DNA of 64,000 nucleotides from Actinomycetospora sp. NBRC 106375 (GTDB lineage Bacteria > Actinomycetota > Actinomycetes > Mycobacteriales > Pseudonocardiaceae): contig NZ_BSTS01000007.1 in the NCBI RefSeq assembly GCF_030269665.1, positions 242,020 to 306,019 of the forward strand, given 5' to 3'. Below are positions 17,190-25,431 of this stretch, in pieces (position 1 is the stretch's first letter; the number at the start of each line of letters is the position of its first letter). The notes under the pieces were generated by a model. The model was not told where the DNA came from. It was given only the letters and a program-made list of their open reading frames with translations, and did not search any database. The position numbers were made by a program, and so were the translations under genes.

Positions 17190-18010
17190 GCAGGCGCGGG
17201 CTGGCACGACGGGCACCACCAGACCTCGCGGGCGTACGGCGCGCCCGACCCGACGGCGGGCCGGAAGCGCACGAGCGTGCCGCAGCGCCGGCACGGCCGG
17301 TTCGACCGGCCGGTGACCCAGTGGTTCTCCCCGCGGCGGCGCACGCCGGTGGTCGTCATGCCGGTGCCGTGGTCGAGGCTGTGCCGGATCATCCGCCGCG
17401 CCAGCGCGAGCAGCGGCTCGAGGTCGACGTCACCGATGGGGGTCCACGGCCAGAGCCCGCGCAGGAAGCACACCTCGACCGCCCACAGGTTGCCGAGCCC
17501 GGACACCCCGCGCTGGTCGAGGAGGGTCTCGACGACCGGTCGGGCCGGGTCGCGGCGCAGGCGGGCGAGGGCGTCGCCCTGGTCGAACTCCTCCTGCGTC
17601 GCCGTCGGCACGCCCGCGAGCACGTCCGGCCCGAGGTGGCCGACGACGCGGTGCTCGTCGCGGGTGCGCAGCAGCTCCAGCACCGGGACGTCGACCCCCA
17701 CGAGCGAGACGCCGGAGTCGAGGGTCAGGGCGGCGCGGACCGCGAGACGGCGGGGCAGCAGCGGGCGGCCGGTGCTGCCGTGCTGGCGGACCACCGTCCA
17801 CGCGCCGCTCATCCGCAGGTGGCTGTGCAGCGTCAGGTCCCCGTCGAACCGGGTCAGCAGGTGCTTGCCGTGCGCGCGGGTGGCGACGAGCGTGCGTCCC
17901 GCGAGGTCGGCGGTGGCGAGCGACGGGGTCCGGAAGTCGCTGCGCGCGACGGTCGCGCCGGACAGGGCATCGAGGCGGGCGGCGCAGCGGTGGACGGCGT
18001 CACCCTCCAC
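17165..18010 (-). CDS. Fpg/Nei family DNA glycosylase (Nei2-like) lacking the N-terminal proline
   Basis: 281 aa related to mycobacterial endonuclease VIII Nei2. Visible are ARSDFRTPSLATADLAGRT, the beta-hairpin lysine in AHGKHLL, SHLRMSG, a helix-two-turn-helix (QRGVSGLGNLWAVEV) and a C-terminal four-cysteine zinc finger (CRRCG ... CPSC). The normal start reads M-P-E-G-D, with Pro2 as Schiff-base nucleophile. Here the only possible start, GTG 18008-18010, gives M-E-G-D, and an in-frame TGA lies two codons upstream. A 14-bp direct duplication spans this start. It may be inactive or altered in function. Confidence 0.85.
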   Translation of the reverse strand: MEGDAVHRCAARLDALSGATVARSDFRTPSLATADLAGRTLVATRAHGKHLLTRFDGDLTLHSHLRMSGAWTVVRQHGSTGRPLLPRRLAVRAALTLDSGVSLVGVDVPVLELLRTRDEHRVVGHLGPDVLAGVPTATQEEFDQGDALARLRRDPARPVVETLLDQRGVSGLGNLWAVEVCFLRGLWPWTPIGDVDLEPLLALARRMIRHSLDHGTGMTTTGVRRRGENHWVTGRSNRPCRRCGTLVRFRPAVGSGAPYAREVWWCPSCQPAPACERNSRP

Positions 18011-18035
18011 GCCTCACCCTCCACGCAGCCCTCGC

Positions 18036-19190
18036 TCACCGTCGGCCGAGCCCCAGCCGTTCGGCGGCCCACGCCGCCGCCCCCGACGCCGGGCCGAACG
18101 CCGACACCGCGCCGGGGTCCCCGCCGTGGGCGAGCCCGAACCCGGTGCGCTCGGCCAGCCACTCGCGGATGCGCGGCATCTCGGCCAGACCGCCCCGCGC
18201 GAGCATGGCGGGCCGTGGCCCGGTCAGCGTGCTCACGAGCGCGTCGATGCCCTGCGCGATCTCCTCGAGCCCCGGCCCGAGCATGCCGCCGAGGTCCGTG
18301 TGGTCGAGGGCGACGACCCCGTACCCCGGGTTCTCCGGCGGCAGCACCGGCAGCGCGACGGTCACCTGGCCGGCCGCCCCGAGGCCCTCCTTGGCCTCGC
18401 GGACCGCGGCGCGCAGCCGGTACCAGGCGCGGTGGGCCTCCAGGTCGCCGCCGAACCGGACGCGTGCGGCCAGCATCGGCGGGGCCCGGTCGAGCACGAG
18501 CTGGGCCAGGGCGTCGTCCAGGACCTCCGCGCCGACGTTGACCGAGCGCACCGCGGCCACCGAGCCGGTGCCGTCGCCGGCGCGGTCGACCACCGCGAGC
18601 TCGGTGGCGGCGCCGCCGATGTCGACCACGAGCAGCCGTCCGTGGCCGCCGAGCCGGTGCGCGGCCGCGCGCGGGGAGTCGAGCAGCTCGAGCTGGTCGG
18701 GCGTGGTCAGCGGGATCGCCGAGAGCGCCGCCTGACCCGCCGTGCGCAGGGCCTCGCGGGCCGGCGTCGACCACCACGCCGGGTGCAGCAGCACCACCAC
18801 CGACGGCAGGGTCCGCCGGCGTTCCGCCTCGGCGCGGACGACCTTCGCGATGAGCGCGGTCGCGACGTCCACCGCGGTGGTCGGGCGCGGCCACTGGGTC
18901 AGCAGCTCGGGCGGACCCCCGGTGCTCGCGGCCAGGTGGGGGCGCGTGCGCAGGAGCGCCGCGGCCGGGTCCTGCGCGCCGGCCTCGAGCGCGGGACGCC
19001 CGGCGAGCACCGCGCCGTCCGGGCGCGAGAGCACGGCCGAGGGCATGGAGGTGGACCCGTCGACGGCGACCGGGCCCACCCGAACCCAGCCGTCGCGCGG
19101 GTCGACGTCGGCCCACGCGCCGACCGTCGCGGTGGTGCCGTGGTCGATCGCGAGGGTCCAGCGGGCGTCCGTTCCGACGGCGCCGGTCAT
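18036..19190 (-). CDS. Hsp70-like ATPase-domain protein
   Basis: 384 aa resembling the actin-type ATPase domain of Hsp70. The phosphate-1 motif is LAIDHGTTATVGAW at the N-terminus, phosphate-2 is VVDIGGAATELAVVD near the middle, and MLARGGLAEMPRIREWLAE matches the adenosine motif. There is no substrate-binding domain, so it is not DnaK. Such stand-alone Hsp70-like proteins are common in actinomycetes and of unknown role. It is followed 25 nt downstream by the Nei2-like gene, probably co-transcribed. Confidence 0.85.
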   Translation of the reverse strand: MTGAVGTDARWTLAIDHGTTATVGAWADVDPRDGWVRVGPVAVDGSTSMPSAVLSRPDGAVLAGRPALEAGAQDPAAALLRTRPHLAASTGGPPELLTQWPRPTTAVDVATALIAKVVRAEAERRRTLPSVVVLLHPAWWSTPAREALRTAGQAALSAIPLTTPDQLELLDSPRAAAHRLGGHGRLLVVDIGGAATELAVVDRAGDGTGSVAAVRSVNVGAEVLDDALAQLVLDRAPPMLAARVRFGGDLEAHRAWYRLRAAVREAKEGLGAAGQVTVALPVLPPENPGYGVVALDHTDLGGMLGPGLEEIAQGIDALVSTLTGPRPAMLARGGLAEMPRIREWLAERTGFGLAHGGDPGAVSAFGPASGAAAWAAERLGLGRR

Positions 19191-19258
19191 GCCGGGGATC
19201 TCGAACCGCGGGTCACCCGGGGCAGGGTGTCACAGGGTCCGGGCGCGCCGCCGTGCGG

Positions 19259-20476
19259 TCACGCCGACGCGGTCGCGTGGCCGTCGAGCACGACCGGCAG
19301 GCGCGCCCAGGCGTTGACGAGCACGCTGCGGCGGCGGTCCACGGGCAGGTCCGTGCCGGCGGTGAACGCCGGGAAGCGGTCGAGCAGCGTCCGCAGCGCG
19401 ACCTCCGCCTCGAGCCGGGCCAGGGACGCGCCGAGGCAGAAGTGCAGGCCGTGGCCGAACGCGAGGTGCCCGGTGGTGTCCCGCCCCTCGATGTAGTCGT
19501 CCGGGCGCTCGAACCGCGCCGGGTCGTGGTTGGCCGCCGCCAGCGACACCATGACCATCGCGCCGCGCGGCACGGTCACCCCGGAGAGCTCGACGTCCTC
19601 CGCGGCGAAGCGCAGGGGCGCCTGGGCGATCGGCGACCCCCAGCGCAGGAACTCCTCGATCGCCGCCTTCAGCTCGTCGGCGTCGGCGGCCGCGAGCCGG
19701 TCGCGCAGCCCGGGGTCGCGCAGCATCGCCTCGACCGCGGTGGTGATGAGGGTCGCCGTGGTCTCGTGGCCCGCGATGAGCAGCAGCATCCCCATCGCGA
19801 CGATCTCGCTCGTCGACAGCTGCTCGCCCTCCTCGGACACCTCGATGAGCGCCGAGATCAGGGCCTCGTCGGGCTCGGTGCGCTTGCGCTCCACGAGCTC
19901 GGCGAGGTACGCGGCGAGGCTCGCGTTGGCCTGCATCGAGGCGGCCTCACCGGAGTCGTCGATGAGGGTCCGCGACCACGCGCCGAACGCGTCCTGGTCC
20001 TCCACCGGCACGCCGAGCAGCTCGCAGATCACCGCCGTCGGCAGCGGCACCGCGTAGGCCTCGACGAGGTCGACCGGGGCGTCGCCGGGCAGCCCGGTCA
20101 GCAGCGAGGTCGCGATGGCCTCGATCCCCGGACGCAGCGCCGCGACCCGCCGCACGGTGAACGCCTTGACGACGAGCTTGCGCAGCCGCGTGTGCACCGG
20201 CGGGTCGTTGAGCAGCATCATGTCGCCGCCCGGGGAGGGGATGCCGGCGAACGACGCGCGCTGGTCCTCGGGCAGCGAGTTGCGGAAGTCCTTGACGAAG
20301 CGCGGGTCGGCCATCACCGCGCGCGCGTCGGCGTAGCGGGTGACCAGCCAGGTGGTGCCGCCGTCGGGTAGGTCGACCTCGCGGACCGGCGCCTGCTCGC
20401 GCACCTCGCCGAGCACCGCGAACGGCGCGCGCCAGTAGTCGTCGGTGAAGACCGGGCCGGTGGCGAGGTCGGTCAC
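19259..20476 (-). CDS. cytochrome P450
   Basis: 405 aa, a soluble bacterial class I P450. It shows the I-helix motif AGHETTATL, the K-helix E-x-x-R within EEFLRWGSP, and the haem loop FGHGLHFCLGASLAR with the thiolate Cys at about residue 347. GTG 20474-20476 is chosen, as the protein then begins a few residues before DLATGPVFTDDYW and has GAGGGG upstream; the frame extends further but reads antisense of the neighbouring SDR. It is the last gene of a BVMO-SDR-P450 run. No ferredoxin partner is visible. Confidence 0.93.
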   Translation of the reverse strand: MTDLATGPVFTDDYWRAPFAVLGEVREQAPVREVDLPDGGTTWLVTRYADARAVMADPRFVKDFRNSLPEDQRASFAGIPSPGGDMMLLNDPPVHTRLRKLVVKAFTVRRVAALRPGIEAIATSLLTGLPGDAPVDLVEAYAVPLPTAVICELLGVPVEDQDAFGAWSRTLIDDSGEAASMQANASLAAYLAELVERKRTEPDEALISALIEVSEEGEQLSTSEIVAMGMLLLIAGHETTATLITTAVEAMLRDPGLRDRLAAADADELKAAIEEFLRWGSPIAQAPLRFAAEDVELSGVTVPRGAMVMVSLAAANHDPARFERPDDYIEGRDTTGHLAFGHGLHFCLGASLARLEAEVALRTLLDRFPAFTAGTDLPVDRRRSVLVNAWARLPVVLDGHATASA

Positions 20477-20511
20477 GGGCGGGCCCCTCTCGGGTGGTGG
20501 TGGGGTCTCGA

Positions 20512-20525
20512 TGAATCTTGATTCA
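20512..20525. promoter_or_regulatory. palindrome TGAATC-TT-GATTCA upstream of the P450 gene
   Basis: A perfect 6+6 nt inverted repeat with a 2-nt spacer, in a small AT-richer patch 36 nt before the P450 start. The size and form suit an operator for a TetR-like dimer. It differs from the GGTAC-type sites further upstream, so a different regulator may act here. No binding protein can be assigned. Confidence 0.5.
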
Positions 20526-20538
20526 CCGACGACGCTAC

Positions 20539-20554
20539 GCGCCCCGAGGGGCGC
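20539..20554 (-). terminator. GC hairpin after the SDR gene
   Basis: GCGCCCC-GA-GGGGCGC lies directly downstream of the SDR stop on the minus strand (stop at 20566). It is a perfect 7-bp stem with a 2-nt core and no U-run. It could partly uncouple the P450 gene from the upstream SDR transcript. Confidence 0.5.
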
Positions 20555-20565
20555 CCGCCGCGACG

Positions 20566-21462
20566 CTACGGCCGGCCTTTGCCCATCCCCGCACTCGTCG
20601 CACCGAAGGTGCGTCCGGTCTTCCGGAACTGCTCCTCCAGACGGGGCACCATCTGCTTCGCCTGCGCCATGATGGGCAGGTCGCCGAGCCAGGAGAAGGT
20701 GATCGGGCGCATCGCGGCGACGATCCCGACCGCCTTCGGCACGAAGATCCGGCGCTTGCGCCTGACGATGCCCTCGAGGAAGGCGTTCGCGCAGTCCTCC
20801 ACGGAGGTCAGCGCGCCCAGGGGGTACGGGAGCTTCTTCAGGGTGTCCTCGAACGTCGACGAGTCGGCCTTGACGTCGCGGACGAGGTCGGTGTCGATCC
20901 AGCCCATGTGGGCGGTGGCGACGCCGACGCCGCGGTGGGCGAGCTCGAAGCGCAGGGCGTTGCCGTAGTTCTCGACGCCGGCCTTGGCGCCGCAGTAGGC
21001 GGCCATGCCGGGCAGCGCGGTGAACGCGGCCAGCGACGACACGAGCAGCAGGTAGCCGCCGCGCTTCTCGACCTCCGCCACCGTCGCCGACACCGTGCGC
21101 GAGACGCCGATGAGGTTGACCTCCATGACCCGCGCGATGACGTCGGCGGGGCTCTCGGCCACGGTGCCGTGGTTCGCGATGCCCGCGTTGGCGATCACGA
21201 CGTCGATCCCGCCGAGCTGCGCGACCGTCGTGGCGACGGCGGCGTCGAGCGAGGACTGGTCGGTGACGTCGCACTCGGCCCAGCAGTGACCGGGCCCGAG
21301 CTCGGCGACGAGCTTCTCGAGCCGCTCGGGCTCCATCCCGACCGCGGCGACGCGGGCGCCGAGGGCGGCGGCGCGCCGCGCGGTCTCCTCGCCGATGCCG
21401 CGGGCGGCGCCGGTGATGAACAGGACCTTGTCCTTCAGACTGCCGGCCAGGTCGGCGGCCAT
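20566..21462 (-). CDS. SDR family oxidoreductase
   Basis: 298 aa. The Rossmann motif is ITGAARGIGEETARR, then VIANAGIANHG. The catalytic segment is LVSSLAAF...YCGAKAG, with YxxxK. A C-terminal extension (RRKRRIFVPKAVGIVAAMRP) is longer than in classical SDRs and is typical of SDRs paired with BVMO-type monooxygenases. It starts with ATG preceded by GAGGAG. It lies 43 nt after the BVMO gene in the same direction and could oxidise an alcohol to the ketone used by that enzyme (inference). Confidence 0.9.
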   Translation of the reverse strand: MAADLAGSLKDKVLFITGAARGIGEETARRAAALGARVAAVGMEPERLEKLVAELGPGHCWAECDVTDQSSLDAAVATTVAQLGGIDVVIANAGIANHGTVAESPADVIARVMEVNLIGVSRTVSATVAEVEKRGGYLLLVSSLAAFTALPGMAAYCGAKAGVENYGNALRFELAHRGVGVATAHMGWIDTDLVRDVKADSSTFEDTLKKLPYPLGALTSVEDCANAFLEGIVRRKRRIFVPKAVGIVAAMRPITFSWLGDLPIMAQAKQMVPRLEEQFRKTGRTFGATSAGMGKGRP

Positions 21463-21505
21463 GGTGTGTCTCCTCGGGGTGCGGGTCGGTCAGGAACGAC
21501 GGTGT

Positions 21506-23059
21506 CTACGGGTCGAGCTCCCCTATCGGCGTGCTCCCCCTGCTACGTCTCCCGCTCGGGGTGAGGTGGTGCTCCTCGGGCCGGAAGCGCCGCACCCGCC
21601 GGCGGAAGGGCATCGTGAAGGTCGGCCAGAGTGCCGAGTTGTTGCCCTGCGCGTCGAGGTACCAGGACGAGCACCCGCCGTCGACCCAGACCGTGCCCTC
21701 GGTCTTGCGCTGCATCTCGGCGACGAACGCGTCCTGGGCGGCCTGGGTGGGCTCGACGGCGCCGACGCCGTGGGCGCGCATGTGGCGCAGGGTGTCGAGC
21801 ACCAGCGCGATCTGGGACTCGATCATGAACACGACCGAGTTGTGCCCCAGCCCGGTGTTCGGGCCGAGCAGGGTGAACACGTTCGGGAAGCCCGTGATCA
21901 TCGTGCCGTTGTGGGCGAACATCGTGCCGCCCCAGTGGTCGGCGAGGCTGCGCCCGTCGCGCCCGTGGACGCGGTGGCTGATCGGCAGGTCGCTGATCGC
22001 GAAGCCGGTGCCCGCGATGATCGTGTCGACCTCGTGCTCGATGCCGTCGGCGGTCACCACGGCGTTCGGGCGGATCTCGACGATCTTCTCGGTGATCACC
22101 TCGACGTTGTCGCGGTCGAGCGCGGGCAGGTAGTCGTTGGACAGCAGGATGCGCTTGCAGCCCATCGCGTAGTCCGGGGTGATCTTCTCCCGCAGCGCCG
22201 GGTCGTCGACCTGGCGGCGCATGTGGGCCTCGGCGAGCGCGGCGGCCTTCGCCATGCGCCGCGGGTCGCGGAAGCCGAACACGAACGTCTCGCGGCCCCA
22301 GTAGATCGCCTCGCGGACCAGGCGCTGGGCCGGCGGGAACCAGCGGAAGAGCAGCTTCTCGATCCCGGTGATGGCGCGGTCGCGGCGCGGCATGATCCAC
22401 GGCGGCGTCCGCTGGAAGACCTTCAGGTCGCCGACGACGGGCGCGATCTCGGGCACGAACTGGATCGCCGAGGCCCCGGTGCCGATGACGGCGACCCTGC
22501 GCCCGCGCAGGTCGAGGTCGTGGCGCCAGGTCGCGGAGTGGAACACCGGGCCCTCGAAGTCCTCGAGGCCGGGGACGTCCGGGAACGAGGGGTCCGACAG
22601 CGCGCCCGAGCCCAGCACGAGGGCGTCGGCGGTCCAGACGCCCTGGCCGGTGTTGACCACCCAGTGCTGCGCGGTGTCGTCCCACGTCGCGTCGAGCACC
22701 TCGTGGCGGTGCCGGGTGAAGCGGTCGATGTCGTACTCCGCCGACACCCGCTGCAGGTACGCGTGGATCTCCGGCTGCGCGGAGAAGGACCGGCTCCAGT
22801 CCGGGTTCGGCGCGAACGAGAACGAGTAGAGGTGGCTGGGCACGTCGCAGGCGCAGCCGGGGTACGAGTTGTCCCGCCAGGTGCCGCCCACGTCGTCGTG
22901 CCGCTCGAAGATCAGGAAGTCGTCCTCGCCGGCCTGCCGCAGCCGGATCGCTGTGCCGAGCCCGGAGAAGCCGTTGCCGACGATGGCCACGGCCAGGTGG
23001 GGCACGGGCGCACCCTGGTCCTCGCCGGGTGGGGTGGCGGCCGGGGTGGCCTCCGTCAT
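21506..23059 (-). CDS. flavin-containing monooxygenase, Baeyer-Villiger type
   Basis: 517 aa. Residues about 23-35 carry the FAD Rossmann motif VAIVGNGFSGLGTA, then ERHDDVGGTWRDNSYPGCAC. The BVMO-type fingerprint F-x-G-x-x-x-H-x-x-x-W is present as FEGPVFHSATW, although the following residue is Arg instead of the usual Pro or Asp. A second, NADPH-binding motif is VIGTGASAIQ. The late GPNTGLGHNS is typical of the family. The ATG has AGGAGG upstream. It inserts oxygen next to a carbonyl or on a heteroatom; substrate unknown. Confidence 0.92.
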   Translation of the reverse strand: MTEATPAATPPGEDQGAPVPHLAVAIVGNGFSGLGTAIRLRQAGEDDFLIFERHDDVGGTWRDNSYPGCACDVPSHLYSFSFAPNPDWSRSFSAQPEIHAYLQRVSAEYDIDRFTRHRHEVLDATWDDTAQHWVVNTGQGVWTADALVLGSGALSDPSFPDVPGLEDFEGPVFHSATWRHDLDLRGRRVAVIGTGASAIQFVPEIAPVVGDLKVFQRTPPWIMPRRDRAITGIEKLLFRWFPPAQRLVREAIYWGRETFVFGFRDPRRMAKAAALAEAHMRRQVDDPALREKITPDYAMGCKRILLSNDYLPALDRDNVEVITEKIVEIRPNAVVTADGIEHEVDTIIAGTGFAISDLPISHRVHGRDGRSLADHWGGTMFAHNGTMITGFPNVFTLLGPNTGLGHNSVVFMIESQIALVLDTLRHMRAHGVGAVEPTQAAQDAFVAEMQRKTEGTVWVDGGCSSWYLDAQGNNSALWPTFTMPFRRRVRRFRPEEHHLTPSGRRSRGSTPIGELDP

Positions 23060-23116
23060 CGGGTCCTCCTCGTGACGTCGTCGCCTCCGGGGACGGGGCG
23101 GGCCCGTCGCCGCGTT

Positions 23117-23132
23117 GGTACGCGACCGTACC
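23117..23132. promoter_or_regulatory. operator 1, GGTACGCGACCGTACC
   Basis: An inverted repeat GGTAC-N6-GTACC in the 115-nt region between the divergent BVMO and TetR genes, 58 nt from the BVMO start. The same half-sites recur 34 nt away at 23151. It is a likely binding site for the adjacent TetR regulator, controlling the BVMO promoter. Confidence 0.72.
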
Positions 23133-23150
23133 GGATGCGGACCCCATCGT

Positions 23151-23166
23151 GGTACGCGGTGGTACC
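23151..23166. promoter_or_regulatory. operator 2, GGTACGCGGTGGTACC
   Basis: A second GGTAC-N6-GTACC inverted repeat, 34 nt centre to centre from the first and only 8 nt before the chosen GTG of the TetR gene. Its position suggests autorepression. The shared GGTACGCG left half supports one regulator binding both. Confidence 0.72.
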
Positions 23167-23174
23167 GTTGTCCA

Positions 23175-23849
23175 GTGCCCGTTCCGGCGTCCCCCGTCAC
23201 CCCGTCCGGTGCCGCCCACCGCGACCGTCTCGTCGAGGCGATGATCGGGCTGGTCGCGGACCGGGGGTACGCGGCGGTCACCGTCGCCGACGTCGTCGCC
23301 TCCGCCCGCGTCTCGAAGCGCACCTTCTACCAGCACTTCGCCGATCGGGAGGACTGCTTCCTTGCCGCGTACGTCGCGGCGGCCGAGCAGCCCCTGACGC
23401 GGATCGCCGAGGCGGTGGCCCCGGCGGTCGACGCCGGACCCGGGGCGCCGACCCCGGACCTGGGGGACGAGGTCGCGGCGGCCACGCGCGCCTACCTGGC
23501 CGCGCTGGCCGAGAAGCCCGCGCTCACCCGCACGCTGCTCACCGAGATCAGCGGCCTCGGGCCGCGCGGCTGGCAGGTCCGCCGCGAGGTGCTCAACCGC
23601 TTCGCCGACCAGCTCTCCGCGCTCGTCGCCCTCGGCGCCGCGCGCTGGGCCGCGGGTGCGTCCGTCCCGGAGCTGGTCGGCCTCAACGGGATCCCGCGCC
23701 CGACCGCCGTGGCGCTCGTGGGCGGCATCAACGAGCTGGTGCTCGACGCGGTCGAGGACGGCCGGGGCGAGCGCCTGCTCGAGCTCGCTCCCACCGTCAC
23801 CGATCTCGTCCTCGCGGTCCTCGACCGGGCCGCTCGTCCGGACGTGTGA
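23175..23849 (+). CDS. TetR family transcriptional regulator
   Basis: 224 aa. The N-terminal helix-turn-helix (VADVVASARVSKRTFYQHFA) is followed by the usual TetR stretch DREDCFLAAYVAAAE. The C-terminal ligand domain is divergent. I use GTG 23175, because the earlier start at 23115 would place coding sequence over both GGTAC operators. Divergent orientation and the paired palindromes make it the probable repressor of the BVMO-SDR(-P450) genes. Confidence 0.88.
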   Translation: MPVPASPVTPSGAAHRDRLVEAMIGLVADRGYAAVTVADVVASARVSKRTFYQHFADREDCFLAAYVAAAEQPLTRIAEAVAPAVDAGPGAPTPDLGDEVAAATRAYLAALAEKPALTRTLLTEISGLGPRGWQVRREVLNRFADQLSALVALGAARWAAGASVPELVGLNGIPRPTAVALVGGINELVLDAVEDGRGERLLELAPTVTDLVLAVLDRAARPDV

Positions 23850-24030
23850 ACGCGGACCCGACGTCGGTCGGAGCAGGCTCGAGACGCCCTGGGCTGCGGG
23901 GGGCGCAGGGCGGGCCCGTGGCCTGCGTATCCTCACCGCTCACGACGGCCCCGCGGCCGGCACCCGAGAGCCGGCCGGCGCTCCCCGCCCGGTGGCGTCC
24001 CGTCGAGGCGAGGCGCGAGGTGAGGCGGCG

Positions 24031-25410
24031 ATGAACCGACCCGGTGGTCCCCCCGGACGGGGACGGCCCCCCGCAGGCCCCGGCGGCCCCCCTCCCGGCC
24101 CCGGCGGCCCGCCGCCCGGCCGTCCTCCCGCCGGGCCGCCGCCCGGACGCCAGGCCCCGCCGCCGCAGGGCCCGCCGCCCGGTGGCCCGCCCCCGGGCCG
24201 TCCCGGCGGCTTCTCGATGCCGGGCCGCGGCTCGCGCGGCCGCGGTGGGAACGGCGCCGGCGACGGCGGTGGCAACGGTCAGGGCGGCCCGCGACCGCAG
24301 GCGACCCGCGTCGGCGCCCCCGACTGGAGCCGTGACCCGCAGGTCGGCTACGACCCCGACGTCGCCCGCGCGGCGCGGGAGGAGCCACGACCGTCCTGGC
24401 GCGAGCGGCTGCCCGAGCGGCCGGCGTGGTCGCGTTCGGGGCCCGGCCGTGGCGGCGGCCGGTTCTCGCGGTGGAGCTGGCCCAAGCGGATCGGCGCCGT
24501 GCTCGCGGTGATCCTGCTGCTCGTCGTCGGGTTCGGGATCTACCTCGACGTGCACATGACCCGCGTGGACGCGCTGCCCGAGTACGAGGGCTCCGCGAGC
24601 TCGGGCACCAACTGGCTGATCATCGGCTCCGACAGCCGCGCCGGCATCGACGACGCGGCCGCCCAGCAGCTCTCCACCGGCGAGGTGGACGGCAGCCGCA
24701 CCGACACGATGATGCTCGTCCACGTCGGCGGCTTCGGCGGGCAGACGTCGTTGACGAGCCTGCCGCGTGACTCGATCCTCAACATCCCCGGGCACGGCCG
24801 CGGCCGCCTGAACTCCGCGTACGGGATCGGCGGGCCGCAGCTGCTCGTGCAGACCGTCGAGGCCAACGCGGACATCGAGATCGACCACTACGCCGAGATC
24901 GGCTTCGAGGGCTTCGCGGGCATGGTCGACGCGATCGGCGGGGTGAACATGTGCCTCGACGAGCCGATCGACGACCCGAAGGCCGGCATCGACCTGCCGG
25001 CCGGGTGCCAGGACCTCGACGGCCCGAACGCCCTGGGCTTCGTGCGCACGCGCGCCTTCCCGAACGCCGATCTGCAGCGCATCCAGAACCAGCGCAAGTT
25101 CCTCTCGGCGCTGATCTCGGAGGCGTCGAGCCCGACGGTGCTGCTCAACCCGTTCCGGATCGTGCCCTTCGCGAACTCGGCGATCGGCACGCTCACGGTG
25201 GACAACAGCACCCACATCTGGAACCTGGCCAGCCTGGGCATCGCCATGCGCTCGCTCTCGGGCGGCAGCGGCGTCACCACCACCGTCCCGGTCGACCTGT
25301 CGAGCAGCGTCTCCGGCGGCGTGGTCTGGAACAAGCAGAAGTCCGCCCAGTTCTTCGACGCGATCCGCGACGACAAGGACATCCCCTCGGACCTGATCAG
25401 CGGCGGCTGA
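24031..25410 (+). CDS. LytR-CpsA-Psr (LCP) family cell wall ligase
   Basis: 459 aa. A cytoplasmic N-terminus of ~150 residues is very rich in Pro and Gly (GGPPPG-type repeats). One transmembrane helix lies near residue 153 (RIGAVLAVILLLVVGFGIYL). The extracellular LCP domain has WLIIGSDSRAG, DTMMLVHV, TSLPRDS and AYGIGGPQLLVQTVE, with the conserved Asp and Arg residues for pyrophosphate-lipid binding. LCP enzymes attach glycopolymers such as arabinogalactan or teichoic acid to peptidoglycan. The start ATG 24031 follows GAGGTGAGG. It lacks the C-terminal LytR_C domain. Confidence 0.92.
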   Translation: MNRPGGPPGRGRPPAGPGGPPPGPGGPPPGRPPAGPPPGRQAPPPQGPPPGGPPPGRPGGFSMPGRGSRGRGGNGAGDGGGNGQGGPRPQATRVGAPDWSRDPQVGYDPDVARAAREEPRPSWRERLPERPAWSRSGPGRGGGRFSRWSWPKRIGAVLAVILLLVVGFGIYLDVHMTRVDALPEYEGSASSGTNWLIIGSDSRAGIDDAAAQQLSTGEVDGSRTDTMMLVHVGGFGGQTSLTSLPRDSILNIPGHGRGRLNSAYGIGGPQLLVQTVEANADIEIDHYAEIGFEGFAGMVDAIGGVNMCLDEPIDDPKAGIDLPAGCQDLDGPNALGFVRTRAFPNADLQRIQNQRKFLSALISEASSPTVLLNPFRIVPFANSAIGTLTVDNSTHIWNLASLGIAMRSLSGGSGVTTTVPVDLSSSVSGGVVWNKQKSAQFFDAIRDDKDIPSDLISGG

Positions 25411-25431
25411 CCCGGTCCGAGGGGCGGGCGC

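Noticed and set aside
23115..23174. Longer start for the TetR gene
   Set aside because: It would place coding sequence over both GGTAC palindromes and adds residues unlike TetR N-termini.
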